64,000 nucleotides of DNA from Mycobacterium sp. E3251. GTDB lineage: Bacteria; Actinomycetota; Actinomycetes; Mycobacteriales; Mycobacteriaceae. Made by a program: the position numbers and the translations under genes. The stretch is taken from assembly GCF_001666835.1 (NCBI RefSeq), contig NZ_LZJF01000015.1:1-64000 (forward strand), read 5' to 3'. The first letter of the stretch is position 1, and the number at the start of each line of letters is the position of its first letter. The notes beneath the pieces were generated by a model. That model made no database searches, was not told where the DNA came from, and was given only the letters and a program-made list of their open reading frames with translations. This document shows positions 8,856 through 18,285 of this stretch, piece after piece.

Positions 8856-10348
8856 CCGAGCAGTGTGGCACCGCGGACGGGGCGCTGCCAGCGCACCAGC
8901 GCAAAGCCGAGGACGACGAAGGCCAGCATCGGCACCCAGTCCCCCAGCCGCTGGTAGGGCGTGACGCGCGATCCCAGCGGCACGCTCACCACGGTCACCC
9001 CCCGAAAGCCCGACGGGCACCACGCCAGCCGGTGGCCGCGCGCGTCGAAGGCCGAGCTGTCGCCGGACAATCCGGCGTGTACGGCCGGGCGGCCCGCCTC
9101 GACGGCGCGCACCGCCACCTGGGCGGCCAGCTGCGGCTGCGCCCAAGTCCCCTGGTATGACGACGTGGAGCTCTGATACACCAGCAGCTCCGCACCGAGT
9201 TGCGCCTCCCGGCGGGCCAGGTCGGAGAACAGGGTCTCGTAGCTGACCAACGGGCCGATCCCCAGGGCGCCGGCGTGCAACACGACGGGCCCTGTCCCGC
9301 GTTGCCGATCCTCGGCCGCGGCCCTGCTGTGACGGGTGATCCAGCCGAAAACCGGTCGCAGCGGGACGTATTCGCCGAACGGCACCAGCCGGGTCTTCCG
9401 GTACGTGCCCAACGGTCCGCCCGGCCCGATCAGCACCGCCGACTTGTAGATCCCGCCGCCGGGCGCGGGCGCATCGACGTTGACCAAGAGGTCCGCCCCC
9501 ACCCGCCGCGACAGCTCGGCGAGCCGCGCCAAGACCTCCGGGTGACCGGCAAGATCGGAGCCCACGCTGCTTTCCCCCCATACCACGAGGTCCGGCCGCT
9601 GACCCGCGACCGACGCGGTGAGCTCCTCGCTCGCGGCCTGGCGCGCGCCGGAGTCGGCGATGTCGCCGGGCTGGACCAGCGCCACCCGCACCGTGGCGCC
9701 GCCGGCGGGCGACAGGCCCAGCAGGTACCAGGCCGGGCCGATAGCCGCACAGGCCGCCGCGCACCCCAGCGCGACCAGCCGGCCCGACACGTCACGGTGC
9801 ACCAACGCACCGACCAGAGCCGTATTAGCCGCCACGACAAGGAAACTCGTCAACCACACCCCGCCCAGCGACGCCGACGCCAGCGTGCCGGGCTGAGCGG
9901 ATTGCGACGCGCCCAGTGACGCCCATGACCCACCGAACGGTGGCCAGGACCGCACGGCCTCGCCCGCCACCCACGCGCTGGGCAACACCACCATGGCGGC
10001 GGCCGTGCGCCGCGGGCTGACCGGCCCGGACAGCAACCGGTGCGCCAACCACCCCCACGGCAGCCAGAGCAATCCGAAGCCGGCGGCCATCACCGCGAGC
10101 AACGGGCCGGCGAACGTCACCAGCCAGTACTCGGTGGCCAGCACGAATCCGGCGACGCCGAACCAGGCCCGCACGCACGCATCCCATCCGGAAGGTGCGG
10201 CCCGCACCAACAGCAGCAGCGGCACCAGGCCGAACCAGGCCAGCCACCACCACGACGGTGCGGGAAAGGAGAGCGCGGGCAGCGCGCCGACGGCCAACGC
10301 GGCCGCCCAGCCACGGATGCGCTGCCGACGAGCCGACACAAAGAGCAC
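8852..10348 (-). CDS. Apolipoprotein N-acyltransferase homologue lacking catalytic Cys
   Basis: A roughly 498-residue polytopic membrane protein: about seven hydrophobic helices, then a carbon-nitrogen hydrolase domain. Two of the Lnt catalytic residues are in place (Glu in WGESS, Lys in [14 protein letters not shown]). The nucleophile position, normally Cys in a CYE motif, reads SYE (PLVSYETLF). From memory, the mycobacterial Rv2261c/Rv2262c-type second Lnt homologue has the same change and is not the main Lnt. Here the gene is one intact frame. I start at GTG 10348; GTG 10336 is possible, and longer frames would overlap the divergent SDR gene. Confidence 0.85.
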   Translation of the reverse strand: MLFVSARRQRIRGWAAALAVGALPALSFPAPSWWWLAWFGLVPLLLLVRAAPSGWDACVRAWFGVAGFVLATEYWLVTFAGPLLAVMAAGFGLLWLPWGWLAHRLLSGPVSPRRTAAAMVVLPSAWVAGEAVRSWPPFGGSWASLGASQSAQPGTLASASLGGVWLTSFLVVAANTALVGALVHRDVSGRLVALGCAAACAAIGPAWYLLGLSPAGGATVRVALVQPGDIADSGARQAASEELTASVAGQRPDLVVWGESSVGSDLAGHPEVLARLAELSRRVGADLLVNVDAPAPGGGIYKSAVLIGPGGPLGTYRKTRLVPFGEYVPLRPVFGWITRHSRAAAEDRQRGTGPVVLHAGALGIGPLVSYETLFSDLARREAQLGAELLVYQSSTSSYQGTWAQPQLAAQVAVRAVEAGRPAVHAGLSGDSSAFDARGHRLAWCPSGFRGVTVVSVPLGSRVTPYQRLGDWVPMLAFVVLGFALVRWQRPVRGATLLG

Positions 10349-10383
10349 ACTATGACGGGGCGCACACGAAGGGAGCGATACGC

Positions 10384-11340
10384 ATGGCCAACGATCTTGT
10401 CGCCACGGTGCCCGACCTGTCGGGCAAGCTGGCAATCGTCACCGGCGCCAACAGCGGCCTCGGGTTCGGCCTGGCCCGGCGGCTCGCGGCCGCCGGCGCC
10501 GACGTCGTGATGGCGATCCGCAACCGCGGCAAAGGGGAAAAGGCGATCGCGCAAATCCGCGACACGGTCCCCGACGCCAAGGTCACCATCAAGTCGCTGG
10601 ACCTGTCGTCGCTGGCCTCGGTCGCCGCGCTGGGCGAACAACTCAACGCCGAGGGCCGCCCGATCGACATCCTGATCAACAACGCCGGCGTCATGACGCC
10701 GCCCGAACGCGACACCACCGCCGACGGTTTCGAATTGCAGTTCGGCAGCAACCATCTCGGGCACTTCGCCCTGACCGGGCACGTGCTGCCGCTGCTGCGC
10801 GCGGCGGGCGAGGCGCGCGTCGTCTCGCTGAGCAGCCTGGCCGCCCGCCAAAGCGGCAAGATCCACTTCGACGACCCGCAGTTTGAGAAGTCCTACGCGG
10901 CCATGTCGGCCTACGGCCAGTCGAAGCTGGCGGTGCTGATGTTCGCCCTCGAGCTGGATCGGCGCAGCCGGGCGACCGGCTGGGGCATCATGTCCAACGC
11001 CGCGCACCCCGGCCTGACCAAGACCAACCTGCAGATCGCCGGACCCTCGCACGGGCGGGAAAAGCCCGCGCTGATGGAGCGGCTGTACAAGGCGTCCTGG
11101 CGCTTCACACCGTTTTTGTGGCAGGAGATCGACGAGGGCATCCTCCCGGCGCTCTACGCCGCCGCGGCGCCGCACGCCCAGGGCGGCGCGTTCTACGGCC
11201 CCCGCGGCTTCTACGAGGCCGCCGGCGGCGGGGTCCGGCTGGCCAAGGTGCCCGAGCGGGCCCGCAACGAGGCTGACTGCCAACGACTTTGGGAGCTTTC
11301 CGAGCAGCTCACCGGCGTCAGCTACCCGAAGCCGACCTGA
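10384..11340 (+). CDS. Short-chain dehydrogenase/reductase (Rv2263-like)
   Basis: A 318-residue SDR with cofactor motif TGANSGLG (residues 20-27), NNAG, and the catalytic Ser...Tyr-x-x-x-Lys ([15 protein letters not shown]). The long C-terminal extension ([20 protein letters not shown]) is typical of the WW-domain oxidoreductase/retinol dehydrogenase-like branch. Substrate unknown; NADP dependence is a guess. AAGGGAG ends six bases before the ATG. It is divergent from the Lnt homologue and followed 16 bases later by the SABATH methyltransferase gene, possibly as an operon. Confidence 0.88.
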   Translation: MANDLVATVPDLSGKLAIVTGANSGLGFGLARRLAAAGADVVMAIRNRGKGEKAIAQIRDTVPDAKVTIKSLDLSSLASVAALGEQLNAEGRPIDILINNAGVMTPPERDTTADGFELQFGSNHLGHFALTGHVLPLLRAAGEARVVSLSSLAARQSGKIHFDDPQFEKSYAAMSAYGQSKLAVLMFALELDRRSRATGWGIMSNAAHPGLTKTNLQIAGPSHGREKPALMERLYKASWRFTPFLWQEIDEGILPALYAAAAPHAQGGAFYGPRGFYEAAGGGVRLAKVPERARNEADCQRLWELSEQLTGVSYPKPT

Positions 11341-11356
11341 CGACTATCGTTGGGCC

Positions 11357-12451
11357 ATGCGGCCAGAGCCTCGGATGCCCGAATCGAGCATTGTGGTTCG
11401 GCCGGAGCCCGTTTACACCCAGTCGTCGCGGCTGCAGGCCGCCGGGTTGGGCCCGGCCATCGCGTTGTTCGAGCGGGCGGCCGAGCAGGTGCCGCTGCCC
11501 AAGCCCCCGCAGCCCATCGTCATCGCCGACTACGGCGCCGCCAACGGGCACAATTCGCTCAAGCCGATGTCGGCGGCGATCGCGATCCTGCGTCGGCGCA
11601 CCCGGCATGACCACGCAATCCTGGTGGCGCACACCGACATTCCGGACAACGACTTCTCGGCGCTGTTTCACACCCTGTCCGACGACCCGGAGAGCTACCT
11701 GCACCTGGACGCGGCGACGTTCGCGTCGTCGATCGGCCGTTCGTTCTACGACCAGATCGTGCCGTCCAAGACGGTCAACCTGGGCTGGTCGTCGTGGGCG
11801 GCGCAGTGGCTGAGCACGATGCCCGCCGAGGTGCACGATCACCTGCACATCTCCTACAGCCACGACGACGCGGCGCGCGCGGCATACGCCGACCGGGCGG
11901 CCCTGGACTGGCACAACTTCGTGGCCTTTCGCGGCCGCGAACTGGCCCCCGACGGGCGGCTGGTGGTGATGACGATCGCCCTCGACGAGGACGGCACATC
12001 GGGGTTCCCGACGCTGCTCGACGCGATGCTTACGGCGCTGGGTCAACAGGTCCGCGACGGCCTGCTGCGCCAGGAAGAGCTGCGGCGGATGACCATTCCC
12101 ACATTTGCCCGCAGCGAGAAGGACTTTCGCGCCCCGTTCGCGCCCACCGGGCGCTTCGAGGGCCTGACCATCGACCATCTCGAGACGTTCAACGCCGAGG
12201 ACCGATTCTGGGTTCGGTTCCAGGCCGACCGCGACGCCGAGACGTTCGGCGCGCAGTGGGCGGCCTTCGCCCGCGCGGCGCTGTTCCCCGCGCTGGTGCG
12301 CGGGCTGGATGACGGGGTGCGCGACGCTCGGGCCGGCGAATTCGTCGAGCAACTTCAGGGCGCGGTCGCGGCGCAACTGTCAAGCGCACCCGAGCCGATG
12401 CGGATTCCGCTTGCGCTGGTCGAGCTGGTCAAGCGCGAACGATTCGGCTGA
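11357..12451 (+). CDS. SABATH-type carboxyl methyltransferase
   Basis: A 364-residue protein with the features of the SAM-dependent carboxyl methyltransferase family best known from plants: motif I region VIADYGAANGHNSL at about residues 55-68, a late HISYSHDD block and a final alpha-helical lid. The usual substrates are small carboxylic acids, converted to methyl esters. It follows the SDR gene closely on the same strand. I do not recall it between Rv2263 and Rv2264c in M. tuberculosis, so it is either an insertion here or a loss there. An ATG at 11372 is an alternative start. Confidence 0.8.
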   Translation: MRPEPRMPESSIVVRPEPVYTQSSRLQAAGLGPAIALFERAAEQVPLPKPPQPIVIADYGAANGHNSLKPMSAAIAILRRRTRHDHAILVAHTDIPDNDFSALFHTLSDDPESYLHLDAATFASSIGRSFYDQIVPSKTVNLGWSSWAAQWLSTMPAEVHDHLHISYSHDDAARAAYADRAALDWHNFVAFRGRELAPDGRLVVMTIALDEDGTSGFPTLLDAMLTALGQQVRDGLLRQEELRRMTIPTFARSEKDFRAPFAPTGRFEGLTIDHLETFNAEDRFWVRFQADRDAETFGAQWAAFARAALFPALVRGLDDGVRDARAGEFVEQLQGAVAAQLSSAPEPMRIPLALVELVKRERFG

Positions 12452-12524
12452 TGAGAGTTTCGACACAACGCCACAGCGGGTAACCCGTGCAAATCGCGAC
12501 CTGCGATTGCGAGGGGGTAGATGC

Positions 12525-12929
12525 ATGAGCGTGCAGGACGATAAGTCGGCCGACCAGCACACCGATCAGGATCAGGAACCCGATCAGGACACCGATCAAA
12601 AGCTGACGGAAAAGCCAGAGCCGGACGAGGACGACAAAAAGAAGGCCGCCGAGATGATGGAGGCCTACAAGGAAAAGGCCACCATCGTGCTGCCCGGTAC
12701 TGGTGGCAGCGTTTCGGGTACCGCCGTCAACGACTGGCTGGACGAGGACGGCAATCCCAGGCACGAAGTCCCGGACAATGCCGGTTCCGATGCCGGTTCC
12801 GATGAGCAAGCCAAAGGCGATGAGGGCCGCGACGAGGAAGCGCTGAAGGAGCAGATCGAGAAGGACAAGGCCCTCAACGAGAAGCTCAAAGAGGCCGCCA
12901 AAGCGGAGAACAAGGGCGAAAAGGACTGA
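12525..12929 (+). CDS. Acidic, disordered small protein
   Basis: A 134-residue, extremely hydrophilic protein: the first 45 residues are D/Q/E/K-rich (DQHTDQDQEPDQDTDQ), the C-terminal third is a charged helix of E/K/A repeats likely to form a coiled coil. The middle has a short conserved-looking block TIVLPGTGGSVSGTAVNDWLD. There is no signal peptide. I chose the ATG at 12525 because GAGGGGG precedes it; a longer frame to 12309 would overlap the methyltransferase gene. It ends one base before the convergent Hsp70-like gene. Function unknown. Confidence 0.75.
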   Translation: MSVQDDKSADQHTDQDQEPDQDTDQKLTEKPEPDEDDKKKAAEMMEAYKEKATIVLPGTGGSVSGTAVNDWLDEDGNPRHEVPDNAGSDAGSDEQAKGDEGRDEEALKEQIEKDKALNEKLKEAAKAENKGEKD

Positions 12930-12930
12930 C

Positions 12931-14703
12931 CTACCGGGTCGTTCCCAGCTGAGGGCCCAATTGGGGGATCCCGCTGATGCCCAAGTCGCCCCCGATCCCC
13001 TGGATGATCTGATTGATCCGGTCCAGCCCCGGGATGGGTTCGTTCAGGCCGGGCACCGCCGGGATGGGCGGCACCTGCGGGATCGCCGGACGCACGGGCG
13101 CGGCAGCGAGCGGCGGTGCATGTTGAGGTTTCGCTGACGGGACGCTGGTCGACGGCGTCTCGGTCTGCGCGGGCGGGTTGGTGTCGGTCGTCGAGGGCGC
13201 CGGCGCCTCTTCGCTCGGCGGGGGCGCCTGAGCGGTCGCGGTGTTGGCCGGCGGCGCGGGCACCTGGCTGCTGGTCACGCCCGGCGCCGGGGTTGTCGCG
13301 GATTTGTTCGCCGAGGTCAGTCCGATCGTGACCGCGGTGCCGACCAGCGCCAGCGCCGCGGCGGCGCCGACGATACCCGCCATCACCGGCAGCCGGAACA
13401 GGCGGCGCTTGCGCTTCTCGCCAGCGGAATCGGCGGCGGGCTCGTCGGCGGGGGACGCCGCCTGGGAGGCGGTCGCCTGCGAATCGGATGCCACCTGCGC
13501 TTGCTTGCCGGTCTGCGACCACGCCTGCACGGCCGCGGCACCCGCGGTGGGCCAGGCGGGCGCCGCCTGCGCCGTCGCGGTCGCCTCGGGGGGCCTGCTG
13601 CCCGGGACGGCCCTTGCCGTCGCCGTGGCGGACGCGGCCGGCGCCGACGCCGTCGCGGCGCTCTCGCCGGGGCCGTGCGCCGCCCGGAGCGCGGCGCCGG
13701 TGGCCGCCGTCAGTTGCGGGCGCGGCGTGGTGATGACCGGGACGCGGAAGTACTGCGACAGCGTGGTGGTGATCGCGGGGATGTTCGCTCCGCCGCCGGC
13801 GGACACCACGGCGACCAGGTCCTGAATTCCGTTGCGCGCCAACGTGTTTTCCAACACGGCCACGAACCTGTCCAGCGGGGTGCGGATCGCCTCGTCGAGC
13901 TCGTCGCGGGTGACCCGCACTTCGCCGGTCAGCCCGTCGGTCAGCGTGGTCGCCGTGGTCGACGACAGCTCCTCTTTGGCGCTTCGGCATGCCGTGCGCA
14001 GCCGGCTCAGCGACCCGATCGCCACGGTGCCCGCGGGGTCGAAGCCGGCGGTGCTCGGCATGTCGGAGATGACGGCGCTCAGCAGCGCCTGGTCGATCAG
14101 GTCGCCGGAGAAATCGTGCAGGCGAACGGTCGGGGCCAGCGCCTGATAATCGCCGTCCGCGCGCATGAACGTGATGCTGGTGCCGCTGCCGCCGAAGTCG
14201 CACACCGCCACCGTCCCGCGGGCCGGTATGCCGGGGGTGGTTCGCACGGCCAGCAGCGTCGCCGCGGCGTCGGGAATCAGCATCAGCGGCCGCGCCCGGT
14301 TGGACCATTCGGCCACCGAACTCAGCGCGGCGCCCACCGCGTCGACCGCCGGGGACGGCCAGTGGGCGGGATAGGTGACGCCGACGCTCTCGGGCAGGGT
14401 GCGCCCGCCGGTCACGGCGTAGGCCAGCGCCCGCATCGCGTCGGCGATCAATTCCTCGCTGCGGTGCACCGAGCCGTCGGCCGCCACCACGCCGCGGGGA
14501 TCGGAGATGCGGTTGACGAACCCGGTGATCACCAGGCCCGGCTGGTTGAGCCGCGGGTTTTCTGCGGGGATGCCGACCTCGGGCGCGCGCTCCGGATAGA
14601 GCGTCAGGACGGGCTTGCGGGTGATGGCCTGGCCCGCGGCGACCGCCGCCAGGTTGGTGGTGCCGATCGACAAGCCCAGCGCGGTCCCTGCTCCATCGGC
14701 CAT
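12931..14703 (-). CDS. Hsp70-like ATPase with membrane anchor and Pro-rich tail (Rv2264c-like)
   Basis: A 590-residue protein: an N-terminal actin/Hsp70-type ATPase domain (LGLSIGTTNLAAVAA at the start; CDFGGSGTSITF phosphate-2 loop; VVSAGGGANIPAI adenosine motif), an Ala-rich linker, and a single membrane segment (VMAGIVGAAAALALVGTAV). The Pro/Thr/Ala-rich extracytoplasmic tail ends in a conserved IPQVPPIPAVPGLN region. It probably couples a cytoplasmic nucleotide switch to the cell wall side; its partner is unknown. I prefer ATG 14703 over a TTG at 14727. Confidence 0.85.
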   Translation of the reverse strand: MADGAGTALGLSIGTTNLAAVAAGQAITRKPVLTLYPERAPEVGIPAENPRLNQPGLVITGFVNRISDPRGVVAADGSVHRSEELIADAMRALAYAVTGGRTLPESVGVTYPAHWPSPAVDAVGAALSSVAEWSNRARPLMLIPDAAATLLAVRTTPGIPARGTVAVCDFGGSGTSITFMRADGDYQALAPTVRLHDFSGDLIDQALLSAVISDMPSTAGFDPAGTVAIGSLSRLRTACRSAKEELSSTTATTLTDGLTGEVRVTRDELDEAIRTPLDRFVAVLENTLARNGIQDLVAVVSAGGGANIPAITTTLSQYFRVPVITTPRPQLTAATGAALRAAHGPGESAATASAPAASATATARAVPGSRPPEATATAQAAPAWPTAGAAAVQAWSQTGKQAQVASDSQATASQAASPADEPAADSAGEKRKRRLFRLPVMAGIVGAAAALALVGTAVTIGLTSANKSATTPAPGVTSSQVPAPPANTATAQAPPPSEEAPAPSTTDTNPPAQTETPSTSVPSAKPQHAPPLAAAPVRPAIPQVPPIPAVPGLNEPIPGLDRINQIIQGIGGDLGISGIPQLGPQLGTTR

Positions 14704-14808
14704 CTGTCCCAACCTAAACTTCAGCAATTCGCAACCAGGCTAGCCGTCATTGTGTCGGGCAAACCTGTACCGAGTCTCTGCGGTACCTATGTGCAGGCTG
14801 TGCGCCGG

Positions 14809-15894
14809 TCATCGAATGTTGCCCGCCCCGGCGATCAGGGGCAGGTCGAGCGGCGTGACCCAGCCCGGCCGCAACTCGTTGACCGCGGGCACCGCGTTGA
14901 GGGCCCGCATCCCGGTCGCCAGGCAGCCGGCCGTGGCCGCGTCGCGGCCCGAGCCATCGGTGAACCGGAACGCGGTTTCCTGGAAGATGCTCGGCGTGCC
15001 CTCGATCTCCACCCGGTAGACGTCGTTGTCGTGGCCGGAGGGCCAGTCGGGGGCGGCGTCGAGGCCGATCCGGTTGACGTGTTCGAGCTGAATCCTGGTC
15101 TCGCCCTTGTAAATTCCGTTGATGGTGAACCGAACGGCCGCCACATGCCCGGGTTTGATCACGCCCTTGACGGTGTTGCGCTCGGTGGGCGTCACCCATT
15201 TGTCCCACGTGGTGGTGATCTCGTCGAGCATGATGCCGGCCGCGTGGGCGATCATCGGGACGGTGGCGCCCCACGCGAAGATCAGCATGTTGGAGTCCTC
15301 GAGCAATGGGCTGTATTCGGGCTCGCGGCCGATGCCCATCTCGACTTCGTAATCGCCCTCGTAGTTGGTGTAGTCCAGCAGTTCGGAGGCCCGCACCCGG
15401 CGCACCTCCGAGCACAGGCCCATCAGCGTCATGGGGAACAGGTCGTTGGCGAATCCGGGGTCGATGCCGGTGGTGAAGCAGGACGACTCCCCCAGCTCGC
15501 AGGCTTCGGTGATCGGCGCGATCCAGTTCGGCGGGTTGAGGTGCATGGTCGGCCACACCCACGGGGTCATCGCCGTCGAGCACACGTCGATGCCCGCCCG
15601 CAGGAAGCGGGTGATCAGCGCGATGTTGTCCTTGGCGTGCATCGCGGTCGGGCCGTAGTGCACCAGCGCGTCGGGCTTCAGCGCGATCAACGCGTCGATG
15701 TCGTCGGTAGCGATGATGCCCGTCGGCTCGGGCAGCCCGCAGATCTCGCCGACGTCGCGCCCGACCTTGTCGGGGTTGCTGACGCCGACCCCCACCAACT
15801 CGAACAGCGGATGCTTGAGGATTTCGGCGATCACCATCTTGCCGACGAAGCCCGTGCCCCAGACCACCACACGCTTTGACCCGTGTTCCGACAT
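14809..15894 (-). CDS. Dihydrodipicolinate reductase-like oxidoreductase
   Basis: A 361-residue NAD(P)-dependent oxidoreductase. The Rossmann motif VVVWGTGFVGKMV is at residues 8-20; the fold and length match the DapB-N/2,4-diaminopentanoate dehydrogenase-like family found in many mycobacterial copies. ERNTVKGVIKPGHVAAVRF lies in the middle of the C-terminal domain. Substrate unknown. I chose ATG 15894 because GGAAAGGTG lies just upstream; GTG 15900 is possible. It ends 105 bases before the Hsp70-like gene on the same strand. Confidence 0.84.
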   Translation of the reverse strand: MSEHGSKRVVVWGTGFVGKMVIAEILKHPLFELVGVGVSNPDKVGRDVGEICGLPEPTGIIATDDIDALIALKPDALVHYGPTAMHAKDNIALITRFLRAGIDVCSTAMTPWVWPTMHLNPPNWIAPITEACELGESSCFTTGIDPGFANDLFPMTLMGLCSEVRRVRASELLDYTNYEGDYEVEMGIGREPEYSPLLEDSNMLIFAWGATVPMIAHAAGIMLDEITTTWDKWVTPTERNTVKGVIKPGHVAAVRFTINGIYKGETRIQLEHVNRIGLDAAPDWPSGHDNDVYRVEIEGTPSIFQETAFRFTDGSGRDAATAGCLATGMRALNAVPAVNELRPGWVTPLDLPLIAGAGNIR

Positions 15895-15986
15895 ACTCAC
15901 CTTTCCGTAGCCGCCCCCGTGGGACTCACACTAGAACGGCTTTCGTTAGGGCGGAAAGCTTCCATAGCACCGCGCGTGGTGACACG

Positions 15987-16337
15987 ATGCAAATCATGAC
16001 GAAGCATGTGCGCGGGCTTTCGCTTCTGTTCGCCGTGGGCGTCGGTTGCGCGGAGACGATTCCTGGCGTGGCCCATGCGATCCCCGAGATGCCCCACGCC
16101 CGTTACGAGGTGACCGGTGCCGGGGTCGCGCAGTACCTCGTGTATCAAACCGACACCGGTCAACTGCACCAGGTCAACGCGCCGCTGCCCTGGTCGACGG
16201 AATTCACCTCCTTCGGGGGTCAGGTGTTCCTGATCAGCGCGCAGGGGGTGGGCCCCATCCGCTGCCGCATCCTGCTCGACGGCAACGTTGTCGCCGACGC
16301 GCAATCGGCCGGCGGCAGGACCGTGTGTACGCACTAA
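15987..16337 (+). CDS. MmpS-like secreted protein
   Basis: A 116-residue exported protein. A signal peptide (residues about 4-30, LSLLFAVGVGCAETIPGVAHA) precedes a beta-sandwich matching the soluble domain of MmpS proteins (RYEVTGAGVAQYLVYQTDTG, FTSFGGQVFLISAQG, a Cys pair in IRCRIL and RTVCTH). No MmpL transporter is adjacent; instead cyp124 follows 22 bases later on the same strand. A lipid-binding or envelope role is inferred. ATG 15996 is an alternative start. Confidence 0.82.
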   Translation: MQIMTKHVRGLSLLFAVGVGCAETIPGVAHAIPEMPHARYEVTGAGVAQYLVYQTDTGQLHQVNAPLPWSTEFTSFGGQVFLISAQGVGPIRCRILLDGNVVADAQSAGGRTVCTH

Positions 16338-16359
16338 CGGGTTTCCTAGGAGGTAATCG

Positions 16360-17658
16360 GTGAGCCTCAAGACGGGTATTGCGACGCGAACCAACGGGGC
16401 GCCACCACCGGAGGTGCCGCTGTCCGAGATCCACCTCGACTCGCTGGACTTCTGGGGTCTCGACGACGACTTCCGCGACGGCGCCTTCGCGACCTTGCGC
16501 CGCGAGGCCCCCCTGTCGTTCTGGCCCGCGATCGAGATGGAGGGATTCGTGGCGGGCGACGGGTATTGGTCGCTCACCAAGCACGACGACGTGCACTTCG
16601 CCAGCCGTCATCCGGAGATCTTCAGCAGCACCCCGAACATCACGGTCAACGACAACGCGCCGGAGATCGCCGAATACTTCGGCTCGATGATCGTGCTCGA
16701 CGACCCGCGGCACCAACGGCTGCGCTCGATCGTCAGCCGGGCGTTCACCCCAAAGGTGGTGGCGCGCATCGAGGCGTCGGTGCGCGAGCGGGCCCGCCGG
16801 CTGGTCTCGGCGCTGATCACCAACCACCCCAACGGGGAAGCCGACCTGGTCACCGAGCTCGCCGGGCCGCTGCCGCTGCAGATCATCTGCGACATGATGG
16901 GGATTCCGGAGGAAGACCATCAGCGAATCTTCCACTGGACCAACGTGATTCTCGGGTTCGGCGACCCCGACCTGACCACCGACTTCGACGAATTCCTCAA
17001 GATCTCGATGGACATCGGGGCGTACGCCACCGCGCTCGCCGAGGACCGCCGCGTCAATCACCACGACGACCTGACCACCAGCCTGGTCGAAGCCGAGGTG
17101 GACGGCGAACGGCTGTCGTCGGCCGAGATCGCGTCGTTCTTCATCCTGCTGGTGGTGGCCGGCAACGAGACGACGCGCAACGCGATCAGCCACGGCGTGC
17201 TGGCCCTGTCCCGCTTCCCCGACGAGCGCGACAAGTGGTGGGCCAACTTCGACCGGCTGGCACCCACGGCCGTCGAGGAGATCGTGCGATGGGCCTCGCC
17301 GGTGGTCTACATGCGGCGGACCCTGACCCGCGACTTCAAGCTGAGCGGCACCAAGTTGGCCGAGGGCGACAAGGCCGTGCTGTGGTACAACTCGGCCAAC
17401 CGCGACGAGTCGACGTTCGCCAACCCCTGGCTGTTCGACGTGGCGCGCACCCCCAACCCGCATTTCGGCTTCGGCGGCGGCGGCGCCCATTTCTGCCTGG
17501 GCGCCAACCTTGCCCGCCGCGAGATCCGGGTGGTCTTAGACGAGTTGCGCCGCGAGATACCCGACATCGTCGCTGTCGAGGAACCCGCGCGGCTGCTGTC
17601 GCAATTCATCCACGGCATCAAGGCCCTGCCGGTCGCCTGGACCCCGCCGCGGGGCTAG
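16360..17658 (+). CDS. cyp124: Cytochrome P450 CYP124, methyl-branched lipid omega-hydroxylase
   Basis: A 432-residue cytochrome P450. The heme motif FGGGGAHFCLG is near residue 370, the I-helix is VAGNETTRN, and the ExxR helix lies in TAVEEIVRW plus the downstream Arg. The N-terminus (SLKTGIATR.NGAPPPEVP) and the block YFGSMIVLDDPRHQRLRS are nearly those I recall for M. tuberculosis CYP124 (Rv2266), which hydroxylates the terminal carbon of methyl-branched lipids and cholesterol side chains. The GTG start has a near-perfect ribosome site, AGGAGGT, six bases upstream. Confidence 0.94.
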   Translation: MSLKTGIATRTNGAPPPEVPLSEIHLDSLDFWGLDDDFRDGAFATLRREAPLSFWPAIEMEGFVAGDGYWSLTKHDDVHFASRHPEIFSSTPNITVNDNAPEIAEYFGSMIVLDDPRHQRLRSIVSRAFTPKVVARIEASVRERARRLVSALITNHPNGEADLVTELAGPLPLQIICDMMGIPEEDHQRIFHWTNVILGFGDPDLTTDFDEFLKISMDIGAYATALAEDRRVNHHDDLTTSLVEAEVDGERLSSAEIASFFILLVVAGNETTRNAISHGVLALSRFPDERDKWWANFDRLAPTAVEEIVRWASPVVYMRRTLTRDFKLSGTKLAEGDKAVLWYNSANRDESTFANPWLFDVARTPNPHFGFGGGGAHFCLGANLARREIRVVLDELRREIPDIVAVEEPARLLSQFIHGIKALPVAWTPPRG

Positions 17659-17690
17659 CGCGCAGCCCGGAAGCATGTGCGCACTTTCAA

Positions 17691-17716
17691 ATTTGATAGC
17701 GCATGCGACATCAAAT
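17691..17716. repeat. GATATC-type palindromic hairpin, degenerate copy 3
   Basis: Near-perfect palindrome with arms ATTTGATAGCGCA and TGCGACATCAAAT; two positions per arm do not pair. It shares ATTTGAT and the central CGC/GCG with the hairpins at 3779 and 8220. Unlike those, it lies between two genes on the same strand, after cyp124 and upstream of the SnoaL-like gene. Confidence 0.75.
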
Positions 17717-17736
17717 CCGGGCCTAACCTAGTCGTC

Positions 17737-18276
17737 ATGACGATCCCCGCGTTTCCCCCGCCGGAGGTGCTGGCCGCCCGCGAGAAGCTGGTGCTCGACC
17801 ACTTTCACGACGAGGTCCGCCAGGACTGGGACGACGTGCTGTCGACCTTCCCGCATCCGCGTTACGAGCTGATCCCGCAGATGATCGTGCACGACGGCGA
17901 CAAAGCGGTGCGCGACTACTACGCCTACACGCGGACCGCGTTTCCCGACCAGGACCACGAGATCATCGCGCTGCGGCACAGCGCCGACGCGGTGATCGTC
18001 GAGTTCTGGTTGATGGGCACGCATCTGGGTTACCTGGGCAAGGTTCCGCCCACCGGCAGCCGGTTCCGGGTCCGCATGACGGCGTACTTCGTCTTCGACG
18101 AGGCCGAAACGCTTGTCTGCGAACGCATTTACTTCGACACGCTGACCATGATCAAACAGCTCCTCGGCGGCCTGGACATGAAGAAGCCGGCGAACTGGCT
18201 GCTGGCCGCGCGCTGCGCGCGCGGATTCCTGTCGATGTCCTCGGAAAAGCCCGACCCGGCGCTGACGGGTGCCTAA
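17737..18276 (+). CDS. SnoaL/NTF2-like protein
   Basis: A 179-residue single-domain protein of the NTF2-like/SnoaL-like superfamily: an alpha-helical start (EVRQDWDDVLSTFPHPRYEL), then a curved beta-sheet (AVIVEFWLMGTHLGYLG, FRVRMTAYFVFDEAETLVCERIYFD). Members are small cyclases, isomerases or binding proteins that act on hydrophobic rings; its ligand cannot be read from the sequence. The ATG at 17737 lies 20 bases after the palindromic hairpin. It is soluble, with no signal peptide. Confidence 0.84.
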   Translation: MTIPAFPPPEVLAAREKLVLDHFHDEVRQDWDDVLSTFPHPRYELIPQMIVHDGDKAVRDYYAYTRTAFPDQDHEIIALRHSADAVIVEFWLMGTHLGYLGKVPPTGSRFRVRMTAYFVFDEAETLVCERIYFDTLTMIKQLLGGLDMKKPANWLLAARCARGFLSMSSEKPDPALTGA

Positions 18277-18285
18277 ACTCACTGC

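Noticed and set aside
14767..14786. GTACCG...CGGTAC inverted repeat between the Hsp70-like and DapB-like genes
   Set aside because: Six-base arms are too short to separate from chance in high-GC DNA and no adjacent regulator exists.
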